The notes under the pieces were generated by a model that did not search any database, was not told where the DNA came from, and saw only the letters and a list, made by a program, of their open reading frames with translations. Source: Cricetomys ansorgei (taxonomy: Eukaryota > Chordata > Mammalia > Rodentia > Nesomyidae). From it: 64,000 bases of DNA. The translations under genes and the position numbers were made by a program. Location of the stretch: contig JAMJFZ010000107.1 of the NCBI GenBank assembly GCA_026225945.1, positions 47,110,501-47,174,500 of the forward strand. The letters run 5' to 3'. Each line of letters starts with the position of its first letter. Within the stretch, counting starts at the first letter, position 1. Positions 1 to 10,844 of the stretch are shown here, piece by piece.

Positions 1-121
1 TACTTTACCAGACTCTGTGAGTTCTCAAGTTTCTTTCTGGGTTTTCCTTGTCTCCACATTGGATTAGCTGGTGTGATGTCATGCCCTTCTTTGCTTCTGC
101 CTACCATGTTGGTGCACCATT
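1..121 (-). mobile_element. Leader region of a class II-like endogenous retrovirus (partial, runs off the left edge)
   Basis: On the minus strand this directly follows the 5' LTR at 122-442. After a two-base spacer comes a TGG-initial primer-binding-site-like segment (104-119), then leader-like sequence continuing past base 1. No gag frame is visible in the short stretch present. It could instead be unrelated flank beside a solo LTR; the TGG start at the expected distance from the LTR end favours a provirus. Confidence 0.45.
104..119 (-). other. Candidate retroviral primer-binding site
   Basis: Read on the minus strand this is TGGTGCACCAACATGG, two bases after the LTR end. It resembles, with several differences, a site complementary to the 3' end of a lysine tRNA, as used by betaretrovirus-like elements. 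The tRNA assignment is an inference from similarity. Confidence 0.4.
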
Positions 122-442
122 TGTAGCAGTTCACTGGTGTGTGGCTCACCAAGAGAGGTAAGGAGGTGCAAACCTGCCAGACCTCAGCAGAGGGAACCAC
201 CATCATGGCAAGTGCCATCCTGAACAGTGGGGCCCTGAGCACCTCATCTCAGGGGTTTTTATTAATACCTAAGCTCCTCAAGTGTTCTATTGATAGCGTG
301 TACAGATTATGAGCAATCAAATGTCTTTTACATAAAGCCAACACACGCAGGCCATACAAATGTCAAGGCCTAGGCAGCCCCTCACCCAACTATGCACAAA
401 TATACATTTTAAACATAACTAAAAATTAACTTCTGCATCGCA
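122..442 (-). mobile_element. Class II-like ERV LTR, copy A (5' LTR)
   Basis: A 321-bp LTR on the minus strand, starting TG and ending CA. It is clearly homologous to the LTRs at 3,263-3,590 and 54,596-54,922, with shared blocks around CCACCATCATGGCAAGTGCC. The complement of TTTATT at 258-263 is a poly(A) signal conserved in all three copies. Its outer flank is a TTCC microsatellite. The second target-site duplication would lie outside the window. Confidence 0.75.
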
Positions 443-445
443 TCA

Positions 446-545
446 CTCTCCTTCCTTCCTTCCTTCCTTCCTTCCTTCCTTCCTTCCTTCCTTCCTTCCT
501 TCCTTCCTTCCTTTCTCTCTCCCTCTCCCCCACCTCTCTTTCTTT
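446..545. repeat. (TTCC)n microsatellite and pyrimidine tract
   Basis: About 16 TTCC units followed by CT-rich sequence directly beside LTR copy A. The glycine/lysine/glutamate-rich frames translated from it are artefacts. Confidence 0.95.
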
Positions 546-659
546 TTGACAAGTTCTTTTAGACAAGCTTCTTGACCTTGGAGAATGGTTGGACAGTGAG
601 CTGCAAGGATTGATTCTCCTGTCTCTGACTTTCCAGTGCTGGGTTACAGACATGAGCAG

Positions 660-765
660 ACTTTCTTTCCTCTTTCCTTTATGCTTTCCTTTCTTTCTTC
701 CTTCCTTCCTTCCTCCTTTCTTCCTTCCTTTCCTCCCTCTCTCCTTCCCCCTCTCTTTCTTAACG
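660..765. repeat. Imperfect CCTT/TTCC pyrimidine-rich repeat
   Basis: Interrupted TTCC and CTTT units, probably a decayed extension of the neighbouring TTCC array. Confidence 0.8.
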
Positions 766-994
766 TGGGTACTAGAAATCTAGACTCAGGTTTAATTCTT
801 ATTTTCATCACGCCCAAATGTCCCAAGAGTGCACTGCAATCATTTTAAGGAGCCATCTCTCCAGCCACTCCCTATTTGTTTAACTGATCCCTTCATCCCT
901 AAATAACACCCTCTCTACTTTCGTGCCACACATTTCCATTTTCTCTCTTATTCCCCTCTTCCCACTCCCTTTAAACCTCTTCCTCCCATCTCTA

Positions 995-998
<4 letters not shown>

Positions 999-1044
<46 letters not shown>
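999..1044. repeat. (CA)n microsatellite
   Basis: About 22 uninterrupted CA units. The cysteine/valine-rich frames across it are not genes. Confidence 0.97.
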
Positions 1045-1049
<5 letters not shown>

Positions 1050-1093
1050 AATTCTGGTAGTTTTTTCTCAAATGACAATCTAACATATTAAGG

Positions 1094-1266
1094 CAGTAAT
1101 TTTATTTTAAAAATAAAATTATTTTTGTTCCTACTTCATAACTATAATTTTGCTACTGTTATGACTCTTAATGTAAATATCTGATATGCAGATGGTCTTT
1201 TGTGACGCCTCTGAAAAGGTCATCTGACTCCCAAAAGGGTCAAGACCCACAGGTTGAGCACTGCTG
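1094..1266. mobile_element. URR1-type hAT-Charlie transposon, internally deleted
   Basis: It carries the family's AT-rich core (TTCATAACTATAATTTTGCT) and the GGGTCAAGACCCACAGGTTG end. Flanking octamers TATTAAGG (1,086-1,093) and CCTTAAGG (1,267-1,274) match at six of eight positions, as expected for an aged hAT 8-bp target duplication. It is non-autonomous and has no transposase. Confidence 0.75.
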
Positions 1267-1274
1267 CCTTAAGG

Positions 1275-2145
1275 CATCTTCATAGTCACATAATGAGTGT
1301 CAGTAGGAATTTCTTACTGTGCAGAGAATTTTACCATTAATAAATAAATAAATAGATGCCAAGATACAAGCAAATCAACCATGTTAATGAAATACAAAGT
1401 CTAGTGCTAAAAGTGCCAGGAAGTCCTTCAGGGACACCACACCCCCGACACTTAACAAGGTATACAATGCCAGACCTGTTCTGGGAGCTGTGTCTCTGTT
1501 CAGCTATTCTCTCAACAACTCTGTGATCTGTATTTTGTAATAATCATTCCCTGTGACAAGTGAAGAAACATTAACAAAAAAAAAAAAAATGAACTGTTCA
1601 GGCCCAAAGGGCCAGCAGACAGGATTCAAACTTATTCAACTAAGGATGTCCTTGAACTTCTGACCCTGCCAAGACCAGGATAGCCAGGGTCCCAGAATCC
1701 TGGCTAGTGTTGGTGAAGGAATGAAAAAAGGATAGACATACAGACACATGTACGATGAAGCTGGGATCAGGTGGGGTTCCGCTACAATTACCACTGAAAC
1801 CTGTAACCTCAAAGAGATTATTAGATACATCACTGCACCAGGTGGTGGGGAAGGTAGAGGGGTTGTCTTATCATGGTAGGAGGTCTCTGTAGGTGAGCAC
1901 TCTCAGGCTGTAAATTTCAGTAGAAGGAAGCACAGTTGCTAGTCTCTGCAGACAGTGATCGATCAATAGACCAATCATCTAAAAATATGAGTATTCACAC
2001 TCCCCACAAAGGCTTGACTATTCCTCTTGAGCCTGGCCCATGTAGGTAATGGCTTTGCCAGTTTCCCAGAGATCAGTTGGCCTAAGATATGGCTGTGTTC
2101 ATATCAAAATATGTATTTACTCAGGACTTCACTTACTCAGGGCTT
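1275..2145. other. Unassigned sequence
   Basis: I see no gene and no confidently classified repeat beyond a short TAAA run and a poly(A) tract near 1,577-1,589. The open frames are short and lack splice context. Confidence 0.5.
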
Positions 2146-2149
2146 CCTC

Positions 2150-2278
2150 CCTTCCAGCATGATCCTCCTGGGATTATAGTCATGCACCATCATGCCAGTT
2201 TATGTGGTACTAGTGACTGAACCCAGGGCTTTGTGCATACTAGGCAAGCACTCTCCTAACTACAGCAACCATAACCTT
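2150..2278 (-). mobile_element. B4/ID-type SINE
   Basis: It contains GGGATTATAGTCATGCACCA followed by the ID-like segment AGGCAAGCACTCTCCTAACT. This is the reverse-complement order of a rodent B4 (ID plus B1) SINE. Confidence 0.75.
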
Positions 2279-2289
2279 AAAATTCCATT

Positions 2290-3256
2290 AATAAAGAAAG
2301 GTAAATAAATACTGGATGAGGATATATCGTGTGAAACCAGGAAAATATAACAATAAAATTTCTAAGCACAAACTCCATTCTCTGTCAAAATCATTTTACT
2401 AAACCCGTGTATAAATGCCCTTCAGACCCTAGGCATTTGTGCCTCATGGGCCTGACCTAACTGTGCAATGATCAAATTGGAAAGAATTCCCTTTGCAGTA
2501 CTCTGCAGGAACAAAAGGAAGGAAACACTTCTTTTCATCATTGCCTCTGAACCAAAGTCCACAGAAACAAGTGGATGAAACTATAGGCATCCACAGACTC
2601 AACCAATTAGGGAATATATCCTGCATGTGGCTGATGGTGAGCCATGGAGAAACTTGTGCAATCTCAAAAGCAATGCTATACCACATAAGTGATAATCTAC
2701 ACTAGATGCTGTAGGTTAAGATAACATAAGGCTCAGTCCTTTACCAGGGTCCTAAATATTTCTGTTTCTCCAATCTGGTATAGTCAGTGCTGAGTGATGG
2801 AAAAACTTATGAATATCCTTTACTGGGAGCTTAATATGAACTGGCCTTGTGGAATCCTTGTACAGATCCTCTATGCAGAAATTTTAGCTGTTTCCTCTCC
2901 CTAGGCAGCAGGAAGTGTCCTTGAACCTGAGGTAAGAGCTGAATGGATACCGTTTATCAGTTGTGTTATGTTCCAGTTTATTTTTATAGAATGCAGTATG
3001 AAGTACACTAGTATATTGTTAACAAATGTGGAAATATCAATGCACAAAAATTTGGGTTTTTTTTTTTTTTGTTTCTAAGTGTGCTTATGTGTAGCTGGTC
3101 ACATAGTATATATATGTAAACAGATGAAACATGGAAGTACAATATTCTTTGAAGAAATGAGAACAAGCAGGGTAAATAAAAGGGGACAAAAAGGACTGAA
3201 TGCAGGTATCAGGCACAAGTCATGAAAGCTAATTGTTTTTCGAGTCCTAATTCTGC
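2290..3256. other. Unassigned sequence
   Basis: No gene or recognisable repeat. A T-run lies near 3,056-3,070. Two overlapping 70-80 residue frames on opposite strands near 2,450-2,700 look like chance frames. Confidence 0.45.
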
Positions 3257-3262
3257 CATAGA

Positions 3263-3590
3263 CATTTGCTGCTGCTGGGGTGGCTCAGCAAGGAAGACAA
3301 GGAGGCATATTTCATAACTGCAAACCCTGCCAGACCTCAGCAGAGGGAACCACCATCATGGCAAGTGCCATACTCCCAGTGGAACCCCGAGTGTCTCTGC
3401 TCAGGTGTTTTATTGATTCAGAACTCCTTAGGTGTTCTACTGATACCATGTGCTGATCACAAACAATTAAACATCCTCCACAGAAACCCAACACCCACAG
3501 ACAATACAAAATGCCAAGACCTAGGATAGCTCCTCACCCAACAGTGCATGAAACAATTTCAAACATAATTAAAAATAAACTCTCACAACA
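3263..3590 (-). mobile_element. Class II-like ERV solo LTR, copy B
   Basis: Homologous to copies A and C. The poly(A) signal is the complement of TTTATT at 3,409-3,414. Perfect 6-bp duplications CATAGA flank it at 3,257-3,262 and 3,591-3,596. On the minus strand it starts TGTTG and its canonical CA end is followed by four extra bases, AATG, before the duplication. No internal retroviral sequence is attached. Confidence 0.82.
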
Positions 3591-3639
3591 CATAGACTTT
3601 CATAAGTGCACAAATAATATTTAACATCGAAAGTGTAAT

Positions 3640-3780
3640 TTTTTTAAACAAATTTTCTCTATGTAACCCTGGTTGTTCTGGAACTCACTCTGTAGACCAG
3701 GCTGGCCTTGAACCCATAGATCCGCCTGCCTCTGCCTCCCAAGTGCTGAGACTAAAGGCGTGTTCCACCACCGCCCTGTT
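3640..3780 (-). mobile_element. B1 SINE
   Basis: Reverse-oriented B1, recognised by GTAGACCAGGCTGGCCTTGA and TGCCTCCCAAGTGCTGAGAC, with the T-rich tail at the low-coordinate end. Confidence 0.93.
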
Positions 3781-3909
3781 TGAAAGTGTGAAATTTAATG
3801 TGAAGCTCCACAGCTTCCATTACAAATGTCTTTTAATGTATAGAAGCTCATGAGTTGTATAGACTTTTGGTCTAGTTAATTTGGGTGTGATATTTTTATT
3901 TATTTGCAA

Positions 3910-4100
3910 GTTTTTTTCTTTTTCTTTTTCTTTTTTTTTTTTCTGTGGGTGATAGAGGCTTCAAGACAGCGTTTCTCTGTGTACCCCTGGCTGTCCTGGA
4001 ACTTAGTCTATAGACCAGGCTGGCCTTAAACTCAGAGATCTTCCTTCCTCTGCCTCTTGAGTGCTGGGATTATAGGCATGTGCCACCATGCCCAGATCCC
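3910..4100 (-). mobile_element. B1 SINE with long T-rich tail
   Basis: A T/CTTTTT-rich tail precedes a reverse B1 containing TAGACCAGGCTGGCCTTAAA and GAGTGCTGGGATTATAGGCA. Confidence 0.93.
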
Positions 4101-4112
4101 ACATTTTTAAAA

Positions 4113-4280
4113 TAAAGTTTATAAAATTAATTTTTTCTTTAAAGATAATATTTTCATTTATTCTTTGAAAATTTCATATATGTACACAATGAATCTTTAG
4201 CATATCAATCCCTCTCTCTTCCAGCTGCCCCTGGGGCCTGCCCAGCACATCTCTCCCCAAACTTCAATGAAATTTCAGTC
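4113..4280 (-). mobile_element. Rodent L1 (Lx-like) 3' end fragment
   Basis: The antisense pattern GAAAATTTCATATATGTACA followed by C-rich sequence and CCCAAACTTCAATGA resembles the 3' untranslated end of old rodent L1 elements. No ORF2 remains. Confidence 0.5.
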
Positions 4281-4924
4281 TTTAAAAGTTTATTAATTAT
4301 AGTCCTGTGGGATATACCCTAGAATCACCGTACCCATCCCAAATCAAAGTTGAAAGTAAACATTCCAACTGTCTGCCTATTAATTCAAATTCAAATGCCC
4401 AATATGTGTCACATTATGAATGGAGAGGGCTGTGCACCGGGAAGGCAGGGAACTGGCCCACGGGGACGTCTGGGGAAACATCTAAATGCATCTGAGTGTC
4501 TGAAGTATGTGTCATTTATTTATATAACTTGTATTTTAGAATGTGGAAAAACATGGTTCTGACAGAAACCCTTAGTAAGAATCAAAGGGTTTGTGGTCAG
4601 TGGGCGTGCTGGGTAGAGGAGCGGGGAATGGTTCCTCTCCCTCTTCCTACAGTGACTCACAAATGCAGAGCCATCAAAGGCAAGTATTTTTTAAGAGACA
4701 GAGTATCCAGTGTATAAAAGTTATTAATCATTCTCCCACATGTTCTACTGAAGCATCTGTGGCACATGTGCTGTGAGTGAAATGTAATTTTACTGTGTCA
4801 GTTCCTCGTTTAGCAGCGTCAGGGGCTCCCTCTGAAGAGACTAACGCTCAGTACTTCTCAGTTTTATAAACTAACTGAGATTGGAACCATTTACCAAAGA
4901 AATGTGTATTTCACAGTATTAATC
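4281..4924. other. Unassigned sequence
   Basis: Several overlapping 60-73 residue frames occur on the plus strand but without domains, splice context or recognisable products. No repeat was identified. Confidence 0.4.
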
Positions 4925-5170
4925 AGAAACATTGGCTTTGTTTCTTATTTTTATTGAGGCATAAGACATACACACACACACAAAGTGCATAAATTGCAAC
5001 TGTATCCCTAAATGTGTTTTTATGAGCACTCACTTGTATAACAACCTAAAACAAGATACAGAACATCCCAGCACCCTGAAGGCTCTGTCACACCCTTTCC
5101 CAGGGGGATATTGTTCTGGATGAGTTCATGGAACTCACCATAGTTATATCTGTTCCTATAAATAGCAGAG
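4925..5170 (-). mobile_element. Ancient L1M fragment (antisense)
   Basis: TTTATTGAGGCATAAGACAT, then a poorly conserved stretch with AACATCCCAGCACCCTGAAG, follows the antisense 3' region of ancient mammalian L1 elements. The L1 resumes after the GGAT array. Confidence 0.55.
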
Positions 5171-5173
5171 TCG

Positions 5174-5222
5174 AGGATGGATGGATGGATGGATGGATGG
5201 ATGGATGGATGGATGGATGGAA
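5174..5222. repeat. (GGAT)n microsatellite
   Basis: About 12 GGAT units. A related degenerate GATA tract follows. Confidence 0.95.
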
Positions 5223-5489
5223 AGATAAAAAGACAGAGAAAGAGATGGATAGATAGATGATAGAATCAGCCTTTTAGCTTTTGATGTAACTGTATACAGT
5301 TCTAAAAATTCAACCAAACATTGGAAATAATTTTCAAAAATTGGGTCAGTGCTAAACACATGCAGACTACATTGTCATTGTCTCCAAACCACATGGAGTA
5401 ACAACTATTTACACAGCATTAACATTGTATTATATATAATAAGTAATTTAGAGATGATGGCAGTACAGAGGAGGATGCAGGGAAGAAAT

Positions 5490-5910
5490 GGGGACCCGCT
5501 TGAGTTCCCCTGCTAAACGTTTTGACAGCGAGACCCATCCACTTTACTGCATGTAGCCTGCAGGTGTTCTTTCCTCATCATTGTTTACAGCATATTTCAT
5601 TGCACGAATACACCTCAACTGATTTAACTCTTTTATCTTTTGTTTTGCATCCCCGAGGATTGAACTCAAGATCTCACCACTATCTAGGCAAGTGCTGTGC
5701 AACCCAAGCTTCTAGTCTACTTTTCGGGGTTGTTTTCAGTTTTGTTTTATCTTGAATATGGATGCGTTGAACATTTTTGGAACATTCTTCAGCATGCTTT
5801 TTGGCAGATGAAAGCATTATTCTTGCACGTGGAGCTGGGTTCCTGGATAGTTCTATGCGTGGCTTTCTTTAATAAACCCTACCAAACAGGTTTACACTAA
5901 TTTAACCCTC
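5490..5910 (-). mobile_element. Ancient L1M fragment, interrupted by an ID-like SINE
   Basis: TTGAATATGGATGCGTTGAA and the preceding TTCAGTTTTGTTTTATCTTG resemble the antisense 'tttggctattatgaataaagctgc' part of old L1 elements. Probably the continuation of the 4,925-5,170 fragment. Confidence 0.45.
5643..5712 (-). mobile_element. ID-like SINE fragment
   Basis: GAGGATTGAACTCAAGATCT followed by AGGCAAGTGCTGTGCAACCC is the reverse of the tRNA-derived ID core. Confidence 0.65.
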
Positions 5911-5982
5911 ATTAGCAATAAATGAGAGAGCTAGTGACTGTACATAACTGCCGACAGTGGTTGTTTGTTTCATTTGGATTTT

Positions 5983-6124
5983 TTGTTTGTTTGTTTTTGT
6001 CTTTTGAGACAAGGTATGTATCCCTGGCTGTTGTGAAACTCACTGTATAGGCAAGATTGGCCTCAAACTCACAAAGATATGCCTGACTCTGCCTCCCAAG
6101 TGCTGGGATTAAAGGCATGTGCCA
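5983..6124 (-). mobile_element. B1 SINE
   Basis: A TTTG-repeat tail is followed by a reverse B1 with TGCCTCCCAAGTGCTGGGAT. The 5' end is diverged. Confidence 0.92.
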
Positions 6125-6376
6125 GCTCTTTCATTTGGTCATTTCAACTGGTCATTTTCATAGACATATACTAGTAGTCATTTTCTTGGGCATTTCCCTG
6201 ATGACTAGGCACCTCTCATATACTTTTACCACCGCGGCTCTTAGGTAACTTCTTTTAGGACGTAATACCCCCACCTCTCTCTCTCCTGTTCCCTCTCACT
6301 CTCTTACTTTCTCACTCCCATATCTGGAGTCTTTCTTTATAAATTCTTCATGTATTCTTTTGTGTGTGTATTGCAG

Positions 6377-6381
<5 letters not shown>

Positions 6382-6411
<30 letters not shown>
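6382..6411. repeat. (GT)n microsatellite
   Basis: Fifteen GT units, leading into the repeat at 6,412-6,605. Confidence 0.95.
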
Positions 6412-6412
<1 letters not shown>

Positions 6413-6605
6413 ATATTTAAGTACGTGTGCATATATGCATACATGCACATGTGTACTCATGTAGGTGGAGAGCAGAGGTCAGAGTGTGGTGGGGGTGTCT
6501 TCCTCAGCCACAATACACCTTATTATTTTTTAAGAAAGGGTCTCTCATTGATCCCAGAGCTTACTCATTCAGCTAAACTGGTTAGTCAGTGAGCTCCAGA
6601 AATTC
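6412..6605 (-). mobile_element. Composite rodent SINE-like repeat
   Basis: The order is a GT-rich lead, GGTGGAGAGCAGAGGTCAGA, then AAGAAAGGGTCTCTCATTGA and a CAGTGAGCTCCAGAAATTCC end. The same order recurs at 21,735-22,105, so this is a repeat family rather than a gene. Confidence 0.5.
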
Positions 6606-6609
6606 CTTT

Positions 6610-7085
6610 ATTTTTAGCTTGCTAAATTCTGAGCCATTGCCTAACAGTTTAAATAATTATTTCCGTGTCTACCAGGCAAATGTCTCTAACTGTGCTATAT
6701 TATACTTGGAAAAAGTTGTTTTCTTTCTTATATACCATTTTTATAATAAACTATAAAATGAGGTGGGGAGAGAAATGGATGAATAGACAGTGGCAGGGAG
6801 GGGAGGGGCTTCTGGAGCAATGAAACCGCTCTGTGTACTACAATGCTACATGCCATTGTATGTTTGGCAAAACTTAGTGTCCAAAACAAACAGTGACTCC
6901 TAAACTAAGGGCTTTCAGTGATAGTGGCATTACAATGTAGGTTTGCCACATCACTGACTTTAACAAATGCACGGGACCATTGAGTAGATGATACTGATTA
7001 CAGGGGAGGAAATATATGACAAATAATCTTTCTGTTCCATTTTGCTGTGAACCTAAAAAGCTCTCTGAAAAAACAGAAATACTTT
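6610..7085. other. Unassigned sequence
   Basis: Unique-looking AT-rich sequence. No gene or repeat recognised. Confidence 0.45.
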
Positions 7086-7490
7086 TTAAAAATAACAGGA
7101 GAGGCCAGGTGGTGGTGGCTCACGCTTTTAATCCCAGCACTTGGGAGGCAGAGACAGGTGGATTTCTGGTGTTTGAGGCAGTCTGGTCTACATAATGAGT
7201 TCCAGGATAGCCAGGACTACATAGAGCAACAGTTTTCAACCTGTGGGTTGTGACCCCTTTGGAGGTTGAAAGATCCTTTCACAGGGTTCTCCCAAAAACA
7301 TCTGCATATCAGATATTTACATTATGATTCATAACAGTAGCAAATTACAGTTACGTAGTAGCAACAGAAAATAATTTTACAAATAGGGGTCACCACAGTA
7401 TGAGGAAGTGTATTAGAGGGTACAGCATTAGGAAGGTTGAGAGACACTGACATTAGAGAGACCCTGTCTTAAAAATATGACAGTAGAAAA
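7086..7490 (+). mobile_element. B1 SINE split by a URR1 transposon
   Basis: The head (7,086-7,226) contains TTTTAATCCCAGCACTTGGG and the tail (7,450-7,490) contains AGAGACCCTGTCTTAAAAAT. The B1 is therefore older than the transposon at 7,227-7,449. Confidence 0.93.
7227..7449. mobile_element. URR1-type hAT-Charlie transposon inserted in a B1
   Basis: A 223-bp element with TTTTCAACCTGTGGGTTGTG at one end and GGTTGAGAGACACTG at the other, near-complementary termini. The flanks ACATAGAG and ACATTAGAG are an 8-bp target duplication with one inserted base. It has no coding capacity. Confidence 0.88.
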
Positions 7491-7724
7491 GAATATTAGA
7501 TGTTCAATATATACCCACCACTTACCTGAATTGTAACAGCCTTCTGTATTATGGTCCTCTATAAGGCCTACATCTTGCACATGCTACATCACACAATCAG
7601 ACAAATGCATCCTTTCTCTAGATGTTTAAAGAGTTGTATCAGGGTAATTTTTTAAAGTAATTAGTGCATTTATATGTCTTATTTGTCACTTAATAGCCAA
7701 CTTTGCATAATGTTTTTGCATTTG

Positions 7725-7892
7725 TTTATTGTGTATGTGAGTACGTGTGTATGCATACGTATACCAATGTGGAGCTGAAGGACAGCTTGTGGGAGTCATT
7801 TCTCTTCTTCTACTATGTGAATATGGGGAGTGAATTCAGGTCTTCAGACTTGGTGGCAAGCGCCCTTATCCTCTGAGCCATCTCAAGGGTCC
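7725..7892 (-). mobile_element. B3/B2-type SINE
   Basis: The reverse tRNA-derived head CTCTGAGCCATCTCAAGGGT lies at the high end, preceded by CTTCAGACTTGGTGGCAAGC. A GTATGTGAGTACGTGTGTAT tail lies at the low end. Confidence 0.82.
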
Positions 7893-7960
7893 CTTGTACA
7901 AGTTCATTGAACTTTCCTGAGTACACTTTTACAACTGTGAAATGGGATTAAAATAGTACA

Positions 7961-8103
7961 CCTTGCCAGGTTGTGGTGGCACACAAACCTTCAATCCCAG
8001 CACACAGGAGGCAGAGGCAGGCATATCTCTGTGAGTTCGAGGTCAGCTCGATCTATGATTGAATTCCAGGACAACCACAGGGAGACCCTGTCTCGGGGGG
8101 AGA
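7961..8103 (+). mobile_element. B1 SINE
   Basis: TTCAATCCCAGCACACAGGA and GAGACCCTGTCTCGGGGGGA mark a forward B1 of moderate divergence. Confidence 0.92.
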
Positions 8104-8289
8104 AAGTACATCTGTCATAGGGCTGTTGTGAAGAGTAAATTAATTCATGCCTGTAAATTCTGTCGTAGGTATTCAATATCTATTAGATTTCATTATTTTC
8201 TTCACAGCACAACAAACTTGGAAAATAAGTTTTAGGTAAAGAAACGTGAGAGAAGCTTAAACAATCTTAATGGTAAGGTTCATTTTTAA

Positions 8290-8432
8290 TTTTTTTTCTT
8301 GAAACAAAGTCTCATGACGTCCTAACTGACCTCTAAGTCACTTTGTTGTGGAGTCTGTCCTTGAACTGTTGGACTTCCTGCCTCCACTTCCCACGTGCTA
8401 GAATGTCAGACACGTGCCTTCATACATAGCTA
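8290..8432 (-). mobile_element. Diverged B1 SINE
   Basis: A T-run, TTGAAACAAAGTCTC and CCTGCCTCCACTTCCCACGT keep the B1 order, but many positions differ from consensus. Confidence 0.7.
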
Positions 8433-8434
8433 AG

Positions 8435-9423
8435 GATCCTCATTATAGCTACACCACTATTTTTATGCTTTTAATTTGCCACCTGGAAATTGTAAATTGT
8501 TTTTTAATTACTAACACTGATAGGTCTAAATGGGTAAAAGCTAGTGAGAAATAAATACAAGGAAGGTCAAATTTGTTAGAAAACTCCTATGTAATTCAGT
8601 ATCACGACACATATTTAAGTAGATCATTTATCAAAAAGAGATATAATTTTTTTAAAAATGTGGATCCAAACCTTGTTGGTGGCAGAGCAGCACATTATAT
8701 GTGGGGGTATTATTCATAATAAATATTGAGGCAGGCATGGTGTCAACTTACTGGTCTTTTGAAGGCTGTCTGAAACAATCATTGAAATGCTATATTTAGA
8801 TCATGTTATATTTGAGAAGTAAAGATTGGCTTGTGTTTCCTACGGCATGGTGGTTCCCAGTTTATCATCCATTTTTATTTCTGTCCCAGGATTTGAATTC
8901 TTGATGGACCTATGATTCTTTGTTGCTGTAACTATTATAATGTGGTTTTTAATGTTTGGTCTTCAGACCATCACTAGCAGCACCAACTCCAAAGACCCTA
9001 GTTGATATGATTCTTAGTCTCTGCCCCAGACTTTCCGAGCTAGAAACCTGGGCAGTAAAGCCAGCCAATCATTTTTTTTTAACAAATCTCCATGTGATTG
9101 TGGTGCATGCTCAAAATTGGGACGATTAACCCGGAGAGGGATGATTGTTTAGCCCCAGGAGTATGTTGACTTAGTTATCAGTGAAGTGACTTTGAACCTC
9201 AGAAAGTATACTCAAGATAACCATCATATTTGAGAACATTTGATTTATTTGTCTGTTTTCTGTACTATGGCAACTTACTTTTACAAATTAAATTAAAAGA
9301 ATTAGAGAGAACATACAAAGAAAATCTCCTCCATCTTACGTCTCAAAGACAACCGGTTTTACACTTAATCTTCCAGACTTGTTTAATTTTACTCAAATTA
9401 CTTATTTATGTATTTATTTATTC
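8435..9423. other. Unassigned sequence
   Basis: No gene, SINE or LTR recognised across about 1 kb. A 68-residue frame near 9,230 has no features suggesting a real exon. Confidence 0.45.
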
Positions 9424-9480
9424 TGTGTGTGTGTGAGAGAGAGAGAGACATGAAGACAGAGGGAGAGAGAGAGAGAGGGA
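9424..9480. repeat. (GT)n/(GA)n compound microsatellite
   Basis: A short GT run passes into GAGAGA blocks. It forms the tail of the adjacent B3. Confidence 0.85.
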
Positions 9481-9613
9481 GTTAGTTCATGAGTGCACAG
9501 ACAACTTGCAGGATGCAGTTTTTCCCTCCTACCATGTAGTCCTTGGGGTTGAACTCAGGTTGTTAGGTTTGGCAGCAAGTTCCTTTCCCTGCTGAACCAT
9601 CTTGCCAGCTCCC
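9481..9613 (-). mobile_element. B3-type SINE
   Basis: ACAACTTGCAGGATGCAGTT, GGTTTGGCAGCAAGTTCCTT and CTGAACCATCTTGCCAGCTC follow the reverse B3 consensus order. Confidence 0.82.
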
Positions 9614-9614
9614 A

Positions 9615-10840
9615 GGATTATTTTATGTATCTAGCAGCAAATACATGTACTCTTTTATTGCCTTTTTTCTATACAAATTATAGTGTAGGCTATTTCCTGT
9701 TCAAATGTAGCCATCTTCCGTTATATTGAAATACATATGACTGCAATATTTAGTTTTGTGGTCTTTCCTACATTTTGCAAAGACGTACATTTTCTAGAAA
9801 CTTCTTAGAGATTTGTTTTTGCACTTAAACTCTTGGACTAAACAAATATTAATACTGTGTATTGTTGGTGGATTTTCTTTTTAGCTGAGTTTCAAATTTC
9901 ATTGAATAATCAAATACATAGACCTATCATCACCAGGCATTATAACCCCCACATTAGCAAGCTCAGACTTCCACAGATATCAACCTTCTGTCATAAAGCA
10001 CTGATTTAGTTTTCAAACAAATATTTGAACCATGTGGTAGTAATTCAATAATGGTGAGACTTACCCTAAATTATGCTTTACCCACTTGCTTTTAGCCTTC
10101 TGTAAAGAGTTATACTGGAACTCCTTTTGGAATTTGCTTGTTCTTGTCTCCCATATCTGGCCTACTGCCAACTCATTTTTCACTAAAAACATACAATCAT
10201 ATTTTCCTTCTTTACTCTGTTAGCAACATTACCATTCTGACACTTGAGCTCCACAAACAATTTCTCCAAGTCTCCTTTAATATCCTTTAAAGGAGCTGAA
10301 ACATTTTAAATGGCCTTTTAGTCTGTAGCAAAATGTTCCCAGCTCTCTCAAAATATAAACCAATTTATTCCAAGGGACTTATCTTTTTAAAGTAAATCCA
10401 CAGGAGTGATTCTAGTTCCCCTGACTTAGAGAGAACTCAAGGTCCATGGTTTTCTGCTCTTTGGAATACAACCTCCTTTAGATTGACTTTCTGCTTCAGA
10501 AGACGGCTAGTGTTAGTTTCCTCTCCTTGTGGTATATTCTTCCTTCTATGACTTCAAGATAACCAATCCTGTTGCTCATCTGTCAGTTTATTTTCCTATC
10601 GGTATCTTGAGGTTCTCCAATATGATTAAATTTCTCTCATCACTTATGAAAGCTAGCTCCCATTTGTATGTGTGCATATTTTAACGGAGTGTCATAACCA
10701 CTGTGTGATAAAAACCTGGGTATCATTATTTCTGGGCTAAGGAGCCCCCATCATTCTGAATTCTCTACAAGTTGCTCTTAGCCCATGCTCTATTCTATCT
10801 CCTAACACTGTCTTTTCATATGTGTATGATTTGTGACAAT
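9615..10840. other. Unassigned sequence
   Basis: About 1.2 kb of AT-rich, unique-looking DNA without recognisable coding or repeat content. Confidence 0.45.
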
Positions 10841-10844
10841 CCTT

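Noticed and set aside
426..848. Lysine/glutamate/glycine- and serine/proline-rich short frames
   Set aside because: Translations of the TTCC pyrimidine array on either strand.
5174..5260. Repeated GGAT/GATA units as a possible CRISPR-like or regulatory array
   Set aside because: A plain tetranucleotide microsatellite with no spacers; the context is a mammalian genome.
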